A DNA stretch of 64,000 nt, from assembly GCF_932526225.1 (NCBI RefSeq), contig NC_064040.1, positions 3,438,681 through 3,502,680 on the forward strand. Reading direction: 5' to 3'. The notes under the pieces were generated by a model. The model had not been told where the DNA came from, made no database searches, and was given only the letters and a program-made list of their open reading frames with translations. Of this stretch, positions 36,277 to 49,211 are shown piece by piece (the first letter of the stretch is position 1; each line of letters begins with the position of its first letter). Both the position numbers and the translations under genes were made by a program. The DNA comes from Nematostella vectensis. Lineage: Eukaryota; Cnidaria; Anthozoa; Actiniaria; Edwardsiidae.

Positions 36277-39200
36277 CTAAAATACTATATCAGTTCTCTA
36301 GAATGTCATGCAACTTTTCCCAAAGAAAACTGCTTTTATGAATTAGTAAGACTAAAAAAATTACCAGATAATAAGTCATTAGTGCTTTGTGGCTTTTCTA
36401 TCGTTTTTGGCTGCTAAACATGTTTATACCACAGGTAGCCCAAAACGCATAAAATATGCTTGGGAAAACCCGTCCCGTTATTGTGAGGTAGGGTCTAAGG
36501 ATTTTTTTGTGCCAAATCCTTCTTGTCACATTAGACCGTAGATCAACTGCTAGTCGTTTTCATCCCCATTAGTTGCTTCCATAGCTCTTAATTACAATGC
36601 TCTTTTATTTTATTTTTTTTTTTATTACAGTGTCACTCGTAGGATGGTATCCATAGGTATATATTAATCGAAATATTAGGAATTATTGAACAAAAAGACA
36701 TTAGGGAGACAGCGAAGTTTGTGTTCATTCAATATACATCGATCTTTCTCCAGGACTCCAAATAATGCTTATTTTTCTCTTAATCCCAGTAAAACATCTC
36801 CACGCAGCCGTCCTTTGTGTCGGTCACATTGCAATAAACAGCATTCTCTCTTTGAACTGCTGGCTCACATCGCTCAAGATATATATTGTTTGTGCATAAG
36901 ACTCTCTTGACCAAAGAGCAATTCTATCTAAAAGTAGCGGATGAAGGGGGAGGGTTTAGGGGGTTTAACCCCCCCCCCCTTTTGGGCTGCCAGAAAGCCA
37001 TATGTAACAGAAAAAGAACCCTCCCCCTTTGTCACTGAGCCAACTCCCCCACCCCTTTAGCGCAAAGCTAGATCCGCCCCTGTTATTTGAAGCGTTTAGT
37101 TGATGGCGTAAAATATGATATGAAGGGGATGCCCTGGGCCTAGCTGGAAACACAAGTTTTCTGTCCCACGACACCGACAGGCAGAATGAGGTATTTTAGT
37201 ATTTTGTTGTTTTGAAATCAAGAAGATATGGACACATAAGGCAGCCTGGAGTAGATGAATATATTGATACCAATAATTACTATGATTATTAAATTGGTTA
37301 AAATTAATAATAATAATAATAATAACCGCCAAATTTATAAAAATCACCGTTGCAAAACTCAGCAAAAATAAACATCCGTGATAGCCAACAAAGTTGTCAT
37401 CGAATGAGATATTAAAAATCCGCTATAGCCATATAACGGTCTACGGTAGCGTTAATTAGTTTTTTAGGTCTGACGGGATTTTCTGTCAAATATCAGAATC
37501 CCATGTATCTATTGTTTATTTTCCTATATTAACCTGAACAGGCTATGTTAATATTCATATACCATTACTTTTTGTATTTGTCTAATGGACATGTGGCAGG
37601 TTTTAGACCCTAAAAGGGAACAGCAACCAATATATGTAATTTGAATTTTTTCTTGTTTTTCTTTTCACGGTGGGTGGAGAATATTACCACGCTGACGGCT
37701 TCCCACTGCGAGATAATCCGTCAAACATGGAATTCAAGACCTGTGGAAAACGTGCAAACAAGCAGCTTGGGAACAGCGAACTCAGCGGGTGGTCCAAGGA
37801 CCGATCATTGCGGTTAATAGTGTTAAATTGATTCTTGGAACAGGTAACAATTTCGTACTTCTTTTAGTACGATGCAACATTTGAATTGCCTATTCCTCTT
37901 GAGGCGACCAAAGAGTCTTCGATCTGATTCAAAATCTCAAGACCCCCCCCCCCACCCCCCCGTCCCCCTACGCCAGGGTTGTTAGGGTGAAGCCTTTATT
38001 CATTTCCGTTCCTAGCGTAGCAGCCTCCGCATGTGAAATGTCGATGCACTCCGCCTTAGAAAGATAAGACAAGGCTAGAATAGTGCAATCTTTATTTCAA
38101 CCTTACCTTTGTATCACGCTTTGCAGTTTTATACCTATAACATAATAACCCTTGCTGACACCACCAGCAAATCAGTCACGAATAGTGTGAAGCTATGATA
38201 TTTTGCAACTCGAGGAAAATTCAAAGGGACTGAATCTCTTCCCCATACGTGGCAAGTGTCCCCCGTGGAGAAAATGTACCAAGCAACGCCTCCCACAATA
38301 CGACCCCCGTCCTGTTGTTTGAAGCAGAAACAAAGGTTGCGAGCCCCTTGAGGGGCAATACTCACTCCCCGTCATGCCGTAACCGGTTAAAGGCAAACAC
38401 TTTGTCAGTTTTTACTGATTAAATAATTGTGCCATAGGGCTGGCTCTATTGTAACGAGAGCTCTATCATAACTCAGGCTAAATATCAATTACACTGTAGC
38501 CTAGCACAGACTACTAATTGCTTTTCGAAGTGATCTAACTATGATAATTTATTAAAGCTAATTTTGGTGTGCGAATCATTATATGCTCTATGCTAAAATA
38601 ATATCATATATAATATAAATATTTCACCTAATTACCAGTATTTCTACTGGCATGAACTCAGATAACTCGGGCTCCTTTTGTTGCTATTCAAAAAGTGTAG
38701 TTTTGATTCTTTTGTGGTTGTTTACTACAATTTTTGAGTAAATTCCATCACGCTTGCATTAGTTTCTAAGTTTGCTGATCGTGCAAGACTAGTAGGTTGG
38801 GTTGCAGGTTAGTTTTAGGGTTGGGAAGAACTTTGGTTTTAGTTGAGGTTGATAAGCATTCATTTATTGACAAGGGCACAAAACTGATCGAGGATTCTGC
38901 AAAACTAGGACCGGTTGCAATTTGTTGATTGTATAGACTTTGTTTAAGTTAGTCGTCTTGGTAAAGGCTGGTTACCGAGGGGGTTGCTGGTTAAAAAGGA
39001 TAAATTTCAAACTTCAGTTTGACCTCTGTATTGATTAGCTTTGCTAGTAAATACAAAGTGGAACGGAAACACTATTGCGGAGTGACAGACGATGATAACA
39101 TTTAACTCTCCTACGCTTTTTCTTTATTTAAAAAACCCTGACCAAATGCCTTTGATGACCTTTCTTTAAGAGTCAAGTCACCAAGAGAGAGTCCCGACAC

Positions 39201-42200
39201 TCCTATAAGTCTGAGGAGGCTTATTCATTGAGTTATTCATTGACTCTGACAGGTGTTTAGGCTAGACGTTGGCTAAACGCAGTGACGGTCCGGTAGGTCG
39301 ACTCCTCGTTGAACTCAATATCTATTCTAAAAGGTTTTTTGTTGGGAATATCCAAGCGCTTTCTTCTAAATATATTCATTGAGTTTATGCGTTTTTTATT
39401 ATACTGTACACAGAATATTTACTCCCAGATATAATAACTAGACAGATCATAATCATCACTTAGCTATCCTATGGCCCGTGTAAGAAGAGCAAAGAAAATG
39501 GAGGTTGTTTCTCATTTAATCGAAAATTCCGGTACTTCTGGATATTTTGTAAATGGTACAGATTCCTCCAACTTGAAAAATTCCGGAAAAAGTGGAGTTG
39601 CTTAAGAGGTAGACCACTTTTACCGGGGATACCAGAAATTCCGGAAAATCATGTACCATTTGCAGTTTTCCATAGAATATTTGACCGAGGCCCCCATCGG
39701 CCACTATTCCCTAGGACCCCCATAAAAGAGTTTCTGGGTACAGAAGCAAATGGTACATAACTCATCCCGGAATTCTGGAGTATAGGAAACTTTTTCTTAC
39801 CATTATGGCATCCACAACCCGTGACTGGTGGCGGCGCCCTGGCCGATGAAAATGATTATTTACTTAAGTTGATTTTACTTTGAGAACGATTAATTTCATA
39901 AAAAAAACTAGTTTAGAATTGAGCACCAAGAATAAAAGTATCTTTTGGTAATGTTATCCTTGCTGTTATAGTCGTTTGAACTTTTAATGCTTTGGTGGCG
40001 ATTAGTACGAGCTTGGGCCGTAAATGACACGCTCTCTGTTCAATGGTCGATTTTTACTTGGCTGTAAGTAATTGTTTGTGATTAGAATAGAGTACTTGCT
40101 GACGTTCGCGCACTGCATGGATACCTTTAATCCTTATTCATGGTACTGGCATGAACCTCGAGTTAGTTCTTTTGAACCCCGCAGAGATCGCACGTAATAG
40201 TTTCTCCTCGAGTAACACTCGTGAACATCATAACTCACTAATGAAATGCTTGATTAAGCTGGAAGCCTTTCATAGACATCTTTCTTATTCTCTTGATCTC
40301 TCTGTTTGTATACAATGTCATATTTTTGTGTGTTTCGCAAGCCTGCCAGTCAACATATAAACGGGGTAGTCTAAATAAACTTGAGGTTGATAAGCATTCA
40401 TGCTGCTGAGAAGCATGTAGCGAAAGGGCCTTTTGCTAAAAGCCAAAGAGAGCTCAGCTTGAAGGGTCTAGAAGCGACCTTGAAAGCTCTTAATTTAGTC
40501 GATCTCCTGCCTGCGTATTGACTTCTCATTACCAGAAAGGCACAGTGCTCTTGGTGAGGCCTTATTTGCCCTTGAACAACCTTTCATTGCAATAAATACA
40601 TATTCCTTTGTACTACGAAATAATAGGAAAACGGTAGATTGTTGGTACGCCGCTAGTGCCAAAAACAAGAAAAAAAAACTGGGATATGCGATCTTTTGTT
40701 ACTGTGAGTCATCTAAATGGAAAATAAAAAAAAACCTGACCTGCTAAAACAATGTTAATAAGCTATGGTTACTTGCTCATTTCGTGTGCATCTCAATGGG
40801 CCAAGCTTAAGTTTGAATCTCTACTGACACTTTTAATATATCAGGCTTATGAACAGATAATGTTGGTCAGGATTCACGTTCTCTTTCGTCATTCCTCTAA
40901 TGGCGGAATACACCGTGTTCCCAGAGCAAGCTCTTGATGAGCTTACAACATGCTTGTCTCAGGGCCGGTGACATGTCGAGGCTCTGAGACCAGAGAGGGC
41001 TAGATGTTGTGTAAAGGGGGCCATTGAAAACAAATTAGAAGAACAATGAATTTTGCCAATGAAAATCAAGTGCAGTCTCTTCAACCTTACATTTAAATAA
41101 ATATTCAATTTTTTCTTTCACTCCTTTCGCTACTAGTAAACACCCCTTAGTATTGGCTCAAAGAACCCGAAGTGAAATTTGTTTGCACAAAATACTGTAC
41201 TTTCAATATTTTTATTTCGAGATTCTAATTACAGACAGTAAATTAAAAAAGTGTGGCGCTAAAATTAGCACCTTGTTATTGCGCTAAATTCATTAAGACT
41301 CAGACATTAGCACATATTAATTAGTTTTATTTTTATTCTTGTTGCCTAAACACCTTTCATTTTGACATATTCCAGGTTATTGAATGTTACTCAATTTGTT
41401 GGCATAACATGTTTTTTTTTCAAGTGATTCATTGTTTTTTAGATTCCATAGCCATATAAAACAGACTGCTGTAAAAATAACACAAAGTAATTAAAATTGC
41501 TTAATTAGCTAAATAAATAAAACGGATCAATCTTACTAAAGGCAGTGAGCGTACCATTTCCCATTAAAACAAATCGTTTTTGACAAAAAAAATCGATTAA
41601 AAGAAAAAAAAAGTTAATCGTTCGTCATATAACTGTGTGGTTTTACAAAAAAAACTTATTTAAAAAAATGAAATTGAAAACTCACATGGAGATTTTCCTA
41701 AAAAAAAAGAAATAGAATCTTGCTTACTTGACATTACGGTATTTAAATCTAACTTTAGGATTAAAATCCCTTTTATTGACCTATACCCGTCGCAACCATG
41801 GTGGTTACTCAATGATTCAGAGACCGAACGGGGCGTAACGGACGAGTTAAGTGGCAAGAATAGAAGCAAACATAGCCTTAAACACGCGACACGGTAATTA
41901 ACGCATTTTATAAAATAGGACAAACTTGTTTTTTTTTTGTATTTCTAAAATGGTTGTTTATTATTTTTTCGTTGTACAAATGTCAAAGTACTCTTTGTCA
42001 ATCTCAGTATTTTACTCTCTGTCTAGTAAGAACTCGGCAATCACATCATGATTCCCGTTTAAGAAAACTCAAGTTATAGCTTTGCAAGCTTTGAAAGGCG
42101 CTAATGCCTCTGAGTCGATCAAAGTTTTCCGCTACAAGGCATTAAATTTTAACGGTGATTTACACGCAGAATTCAATTAAACAAATTCAAGTGTTGGCGA

Positions 42201-43557
42201 TGGACAAACTCTTGATTAAACGCAGCTGGGATAGCCCAAATAAACAATTATTGCTTTCTTTTCCCACTTTTGGTGTAGAAAATTCAATAACAGCCAAGTG
42301 TCAAGTACCCAAGCGCATTTTTGCGCCCAAGCAGAAGTACCCGCTAGTCTTGGCCGACATTCTGTCTCCTAAAAATGTTCTAGAAAAATACCAACCGAAA
42401 GCTCCTTAAATCTGCTCGTAACCTTGCCAGAATAACCACTATTTCTCCACTCATTCCTCTGTTCACTCGAATTTATTGCTGTATATTGTTCCATTGCATT
42501 ATATTTACTTTTTTTCTTGTAATGCTGTTTATCGCAAAAAATATGAACAGACGAGATCGTGCTTTCTTAAAGCTAACCCCCAAATTGCCCATTAGCGGTG
42601 ATCTTTGCATGAATCATTGAACTATTTGGTTTTGTTAAGCTTTACTGATACGACTCTGAATAGAGAAACTAAAGATAAGCAGTGAAGTAGCAAATTTTTG
42701 TCAAGACGACTTTTTTGTTCCGGGGTTGTATCTAAGATATGGAGACAATAACTTTTTACTTAGCAATTCCATTTAGACATGCTTAGATAATTATTTATAC
42801 TGCTAAATTGAGATTTAAGTGCGTTAATTGAATTTCCTAACGGGAGTAAAATGTAGATACACAAATTAATCAGTTTAGTGCAAAGTAAACTCAATTTGTG
42901 TCGATATCTGTGTTTTATCTGCGGCCAAACGAACGAACAACAATCCTTTTTTCTGTTATACCGTGGTTTTTGTCCACCCTTCATTATCTTGCTAAACAGA
43001 TTATGGATTTTAAAGAGCTTATCTGGAATTGTTGGAGCCAATAAACTTGGAAATCGTATTTTGGTTGGAAGTGTTGCAAAGAAAGCAAATATTTGTTTGG
43101 GCCGAAAGTTTTCTTTGACAATTTAAAAGGTTTGAAGTGGCAAATGTGATGAGATTTCATTAAGTCATTGCCTTTGTTCACTTTAATCTGATACAGTTGA
43201 CATTCTTGGATTGCAAAAGGTAGGCTTTCTATCGTAACCCCCTGGTTTTCTTTGTTAAAAAGATATTTAGATCGCTCAGCACGGAGCCTTCGTACTATGC
43301 TAGTCGCAAACGGGAGCATATAACAATCAATTGAATTTCATTATGATCTATGCAAAGCTTCACTCTCGACCAATCACATCACAGAATCCACTTGAAACAG
43401 TGTGAAACAATCAATTTGTGATCTATGATTGGTCAATAAAACGTCTATTATCCAAACACGATTTATTAAGCAATTACCCTGGCTGTTTGACTAGCACTCA
43501 ACTTAGACGCAGAGCAAGTGCGAACATCAGGGGAAAAAAAACAAATTTCGCTGCGAC

Positions 43558-46500
43558 ATGTCTGCATCAAGGAAAAAGTTGTTAGAAAATGAGGAAAGCT
43601 CATCAAGCCAGAAAATCCACGTCGATCAAAACCACAGAGAAATGCAGTCTTTGAGTGGGAAGTTTGAGGAAGGTTTGTGCAATAGTGGGGGTCGACTTAG
43701 TCACGTATAAAAACGCACAGTTTGAAATCATAATATTTAGAAACTCACCGAGTAAGCTCCCTGTGCCAAGTCGTGGTTTGTTCCAAAAACACTCGCCAAG
43801 TTGTAATATAAATTCTAATTTTATTTACATAGGAAACACAAGTTGAAACTATCTATTTAGAGTAACGGATAAAGCTTTCTTCTTTATTATCTGAAAAACG
43901 CTGGGCGGATTTTTTTTATATTGACCGGTGATTGTTTTTGTAATTTTTTTAGACGAGTTTCCTGCAAAGAGAAAAAGAGAGGAGGAGGATAACGACAGTG
44001 ACTTGAATACTGTAAAAAGACGGCACCGCACTACTTTCTCAAAGCTACAACTAGACGCACTTGAGGAGGCCTTTAGCCGGTCACAGTACCCAGATGTCTT
44101 CACCCGGGAACAACTCGCGAAACGTATCAACCTAAACGAGGCCCGCGTCCAGGTATGCTTTAGGCAGCCATAGAAATTAATAAAATGCTTTGTTTATATG
44201 ATTACTTTAATTAGAGGCACAAAACAACGGAGCGAACCCGTAGGGGTACGCGCTCAAATGATGACAGTTTCGTTACTGCCTCGTGCAATTCGGGTTTCTA
44301 GATTGTTCTCATTAAGAGATTTTGCGGTCGTGTGCGTTTGGGAAATATTCACTGAGTTGTTGGGAAGTTTGAGAGGCGCTATGGTCCCGAATTCCGCGCA
44401 TGCGCATTGCATTTTGACACCTGTATCGCAAAACACGTGTCATGGGCGACAATAGCTTCGTGATGGCAGCTGTTAGGAGCTTCTCTACGGCTGAGAGCAT
44501 TGAAGGCATATGCATCTCATTTTTATCGAGCACTCGTTTTAAGAGACGATCGTCAGATTCAGCAAATCCATTCAACCGTGGGGGGATAGATCTGGAAATC
44601 CTAACACGAGCGCACAGTTTTCGCAGTGTTTTCCCACTTGTCGGGTGCCCCCTCTGCAAGTATTTAATCAATCTGATGAACGCAGTTGATTATTATTTAA
44701 AGAGCCACTTAATACAGCAGTATTAGTCTATCACTATGGAAAAAGCGCGAAAATCCTGTTTATTGAATAAGGGTATTCACAAAAACCTGTTAAGATTACT
44801 AGACAACAAACCAAAGGAGTCCAGAACTGTCCCTTTTTGTGTTTATTTATTATTGACTTGTGACTTACTTGAGTTGTAATTTTATTTTTATCTCTTTCTT
44901 GTAAAACAAAGCAGCTATAGATAAAGTGAATGCGACCCCACACAACCCCCTTGAAATCTTCAATCAGATTAACAGACAATTACACTAATGGTGTTAGAAG
45001 ACCACTGGCCTCTTCCCACTGTATTCTTCTAAATCTACCGTAAATTGGGAGTGACTCACAACAGTTATAATAAAGTTGATATAGCCTAAGTGTCAGCTGT
45101 GATACAGGCTTCGGCCCTTCGCAAGATATTAGCCTCTGTTTATAACAAACCATTCATTCACTCGTAAGTGATACACTTATATATTTATAAACTTTTCAAA
45201 CCAGATGTCTTTCAAAGCCTTTTCAATTGTTTTTCCATAACAGCCGGTAGTTTAATATCGTTTTTATGTTGACTAGGATTTTTCTCAAGGGCAATCTTTG
45301 GTTTATGATACCTAGGAAATTAGCCAATTTTGAGGTTTGAAATATGAAATAAATGGGAAATTTGCGGATTGAAAATTGCGTGCCGTAATAGCGTGGGCTG
45401 CAATGTTTTGGAATGCAAGATGGATTGTTCTGTAATTGTATAGCGATAGAATTGATAGAGCTCAACGGTGGTCAATTTGCCAATCATTCTATTTGTCCAC
45501 AAACCAAATGGCAGGAAAATTGGCGCCACCGTTTATCCGTCTAAAGGCGGGAACATGTATTTTACTACATATTGCTTTAGGGCGTGTATGAAACATATCT
45601 TTATTCAGTTATTTTCTCACTGTTGTTCCGGGACATGTTAAAGCAAAGATAAAAGCAGCTTTCATATAATAATATGTTATTTAATAGATTGATCTGTTAA
45701 CTTTATCGGGGTTGTGATTACGACGATTTTTACAATTGCCGTTTTATTTTGCGTTTGACTATTTATCTAAATTCATCGGTGCCTCGCTTGAAAAACAACT
45801 ACTTAAACTAACAAACAATCACCATTCAGGGTATTTTTCAAGCTTAACAAAGACACGGTTATGGTTCATTTGGGCGCTACATTATCCGTTTAGTCCTCGC
45901 TGTGGGGTTCCCGATAAATTGCCTTTCCTATCAAAGAAAACAAATGCATTTTTTAGATAATCCTGGTTCCCTGGAGTGCGCCCAAGCTCCGAAAAAGAGT
46001 TAATTTTTGTTGGCACGTGGCATTAGATTTTTTTTTTTATTGTCATGGATCGCTTGCTACAGTTATCACCAGCGGCAAAAAACCGGTACCCATATTAATT
46101 AGACTAAAAAGACGTTTTGTTTTTCCTTAGACTTTTTTCCTTTATTCCACACGCTTGCATTATCAGGATGCTTTCTTGTTTCAACTTATTCTTAGACCAA
46201 ACTGGTAAAAAAAAGTTGTTTTCCAAGTTAATCTCTAAAACAGCGTTAAACACACAGTGTTTAAGTACAGCAGGTCAAAAGTCCTTTATAAGTCGTGAAT
46301 GTGCAACCTGTTCGTGGATTCTTGTCTTTACTGTACGCTAAAAATGAAAAGAACTGTTTGCCCTCATACTTCCACTCCCAGCCTTTATATGATGCCACTA
46401 TTAAGATTTTTATTAAATACAAAGCCCATCATACTACACATATAGGGCTTTAATTTAGAGTAACCTGCTTTTTTCCTTTTTCAATGACTCATGATTTGAA

Positions 46501-47392
46501 ATAGAGTAAGAAAGTAGGGGTTTGGGTTGTTTTTATATATATATATGTGGCTGCTATAAGACCATGGACATAATACAGAAATCGGACGTGAGCTCAAACG
46601 AATAACACTGTGACGTAATTTGTTTCAGTCATATCTGGTCATATCTTAAGAGAGTTTGTGTTCCGTGGTGTATTGACTTTGACGGGTTTTTTCCTCCGTG
46701 ATTTGTTTTGCTTGTGTACGCCATATTGATCTCTTAATCGTAGGTCTTCTAGTATTTCCGATAATATTGTCCTTCGACTTGCTCCGTAAATAGCGCGCGT
46801 GATTTTAATTCTTTTTATGTAAAAGGATGATTGAATATTACCAAACTCTCTTAATTAGCAAGAAACACGAAGATACAAGACGAACAGTTCGAAACACCGT
46901 TTATTTTGTCATGGTTATCGATAAAGGTAGATGTTCAAGATAAGAAAGCCATTGCGCGCACATGGGCCCACTTAGGTAGTTAAAAACAAATTACTTAGCA
47001 TTACCTGTAGCTTATCGCAAATCAATGCTCGCCCTACCATACGGCTATTGTTGGGGCTAGCAGTTGGCGCCAGAATGCCTGAGAGTACCATGCGATGCTT
47101 TGATGCTAGACCAATGAAGCTAATATTACCGCGAATTTAATGCCATTAAGCACTAGAAACCCAAAACGTCGTTCAGAAAAACGTTCTGTTTATTCGAAAT
47201 TTTATCTTTATTGGCTGGTTAACTTGCCGTGTTAGGTTTTATATCTTTTTTTATTTATTCGTTTCAAGTTCAGCATTTATTTGTTTTTTTAATTGGTTAT
47301 CTTTTTCGGATGTTTTTTTTTATTCAATCCCCTTTCAGTGCTGGTTGGTGGTCATAACAGGTCTATTTTTTAACGTGTCTATGATCTCGGTA

Positions 47393-47429
<37 letters not shown>

Positions 47430-48563
47430 GTATACGCATTAAAGAAAACAATGTATTTTGCAGTGTTAGTATACGTTTTCCATTCTTGCACAACAAAAGG
47501 CTTTACGCATTAGGCACGTAACCACCTGAGGAGTTTTTTATGTTTGATTATTTAGCTCAGATCTATTTGTTCAAAAGTATTGTTCATCAAAATAGCAGCG
47601 ATTATTTTATGAAAATATTAGATTAGGGGCGGATCCAGGATTTATCCAAAATCCGTCCTGAAAGGGGGGGGAGGGGGAGGGTTAAATCTGTGGGTTTATA
47701 CAATTCGTAAAATGTAATACAATTCTAAAAAAATATAGATCTGTATTACTTGAACAGTTTTGACCACTCGGACTTTTTTATAAAAGTGCAAATATTCCAT
47801 ATTCGCACTATTTTATGCTCTAGCCATAGAGCACCGGAATTTTGTATGGGTGCATCACGTTCACGTATGGGTGCATCACGTTCACGTATGGGTGCATCAC
47901 GTTCACGTATGGGTGCATCACGTTCACGTATGGGTGCATCACGTTCACTTATGGGTGCATCACGTTCATATAGTTTGCTTAAACATAATGGCATTCCCGT
48001 TGATTTTTGCAACAAAAGATCCGTTGCACAAGTGAGAATCAGGGCATTTTGAAATTCCTTATTCTTTATCTCCTTAGCAGTTAGATTTAATCTTTTCCGT
48101 TTGTGGTTCTTTTTTACAGGTTTGGTTTCAAAATCGTCGCGCCAAACATCGCAAGCAAGAGAGACAGAACCCTCGAGCACCCTTCCCTTTTCCTGGAATC
48201 TACTATCCAAGCGAGCCCGCGTTCCAAACTGTCCTGCCTCCCTACTTCCCAGTCCCCCCGTACGGCTGCCCCGTCACCTCGTTACCAGGCTCCAAGCCCG
48301 ACAGCTTGCGCGCTGTTCCGAGCCCAGGCCGCTCACAATGCATTTCCTGCCCACCTGGAAGCTTATACTGTGGGACTGGGGCGAGACAGCCCGAATGGAC
48401 TCCGACGTTTCCACGATCTTTGTCGCCATACAAAAGCCACGTTTCCGAAAAGTCTGAACTTTTAGAAAGATTGCCATTACAGTGGTCCAAGAGTCTGGCA
48501 CTTCTTAGATTGCGGGCTCAGAATTACAGCGGTCTCCACCCTGGATATACATGTCACTCATAA
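43558..48563 (+). CDS. Paired-like (PRD class, Q50) homeodomain transcription factor with OAR motif
   Basis: Exons 43558-43672, 43953-44152 and 48120-48563 give 252 residues. The homeodomain is residues 60-119 (starting [20 protein letters not shown]), with Q50 and the sequence [15 protein letters not shown] in helix 3. The second intron splits it between positions 46 and 47, an intron position typical of PRD-class genes. An acidic/Ser stretch (46-58) precedes the domain, a Pro/Tyr-rich segment follows, and residues 228-244 ([17 protein letters not shown]) match the OAR motif found at the C-terminus of many paired-like factors. No paired domain. The KQER end and RRHRTTFS start recall Prop and Phox2 families, but assignment needs a tree. 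Nuclear DNA-binding regulator, expected to bind TAAT-type sites as dimers. It is convergent with the SLC16 gene (649 bp apart); AATAAA overlaps the region just after the stop. Confidence 0.9.
47395..47428. repeat. GT dinucleotide microsatellite
   Basis: About 16 GT units in homeobox intron 2. Confidence 0.95.
47625..47690. mobile_element. Possible hAT-type element end
   Basis: GGGGCGGATCCAGGATTT followed by an A-rich then G-rich stretch resembles termini of hAT-like MITEs. Similar CTAGATCCGCCCC(A/T) ends are at about 10792-10803 and 37068-37081. No matched pair was traced, so this is tentative. Confidence 0.35.
47844..47970 (+). repeat. 21-bp tandem repeat, six copies, in homeobox intron 2
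   Basis: Six near-perfect copies of GTATGGGTGCATCACGTTCA plus C, ending 150 bp before the exon 3 acceptor (48118-48119). Because 21 is a multiple of three it is open in several frames, but it lies within the intron. Confidence 0.93.
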
Positions 48564-49211
48564 TAATAAATGAAGAATCTCGCTAAAATACAATAGAGAA
48601 TCTGGCAAACTAAAGATAATTCAAAGTCTAGCAGTAATAATGCTAGTAGGGATAAGAGTTCTTTATTTTCATTATAAGGTTTACATTAAAATTATGGTGT
48701 TTCAACAATGATTAAATTATGCCATTCATTTCTAGTAGTTTGTCTGTTGTCTCTATTCCATACAGTGTCTCTTGAATACGCCAATATCCGGATCAAGGCT
48801 AGAATAATGATATAAATATGTTCTAGAAAAATCCATAGCACGCCTCCCTAAACTAGCGATTAGACAAGCTGGACTTTAGCGGAAGAGCAGAGGAGGATAC
48901 TAGAGAGGTATTCTTGTTCTGAAAGATCGCCACATCTTAGGCTTTTGGAATGCAGTATCTGAACAACACACTCGACAATCTGGCCACTAGCCTGTTAAGG
49001 GAAACTTTAAGAGTTTCGTTGGGTCGTGCGTAACCAAAACATCACCGCCAAGAGCGTGTATAGCGGCACCGAATATGAGCAGCGGCGTAGCGCCTTATAA
49101 GCCAAGTCGCCAATTCTCTCGCTACGCTTGTGATTGGTCAAATTAGCATGGCTGCTGTACCCATGCCTTTGTCCATTTTTTGTGTGAGGATGCATGACGG
49201 GACATGTGTGC

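Larger units (their letters stand above)
31780..43550. other. Long non-coding, repeat-containing region
   Basis: No known gene is recognisable across about 11.8 kb. The region holds an inverted-repeat element at 32130-33170, poly-G at about 33830-33850, the element at 35831-36276, poly-C near 36970 and 37943-37962, and hAT-like ends (GATCCGCCCC) near 37072-37082. The longest unexplained frame is 34048-34491 (+, 147 codons but only from a TTG) with a hydrophobic first half; a 50-codon patch with coding-like composition lies at 37680-37830. None could be assigned. Confidence 0.5.

Noticed and set aside
37680-37830. Coding-like patch of about 50 codons
   Set aside because: Composition looks exon-like, but there are no clear splice sites or family match, so no gene is called.
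44312-44726. Overlapping frames on both strands within homeobox intron 2
   Set aside because: No recognisable transposase or other domain, both strands open, and no splice support; possibly an old repeat fragment.
47746-48210. Frames with repeated seven-residue motif before homeobox exon 3
   Set aside because: They come from the 21-bp intron repeat and the antisense of exon 3.
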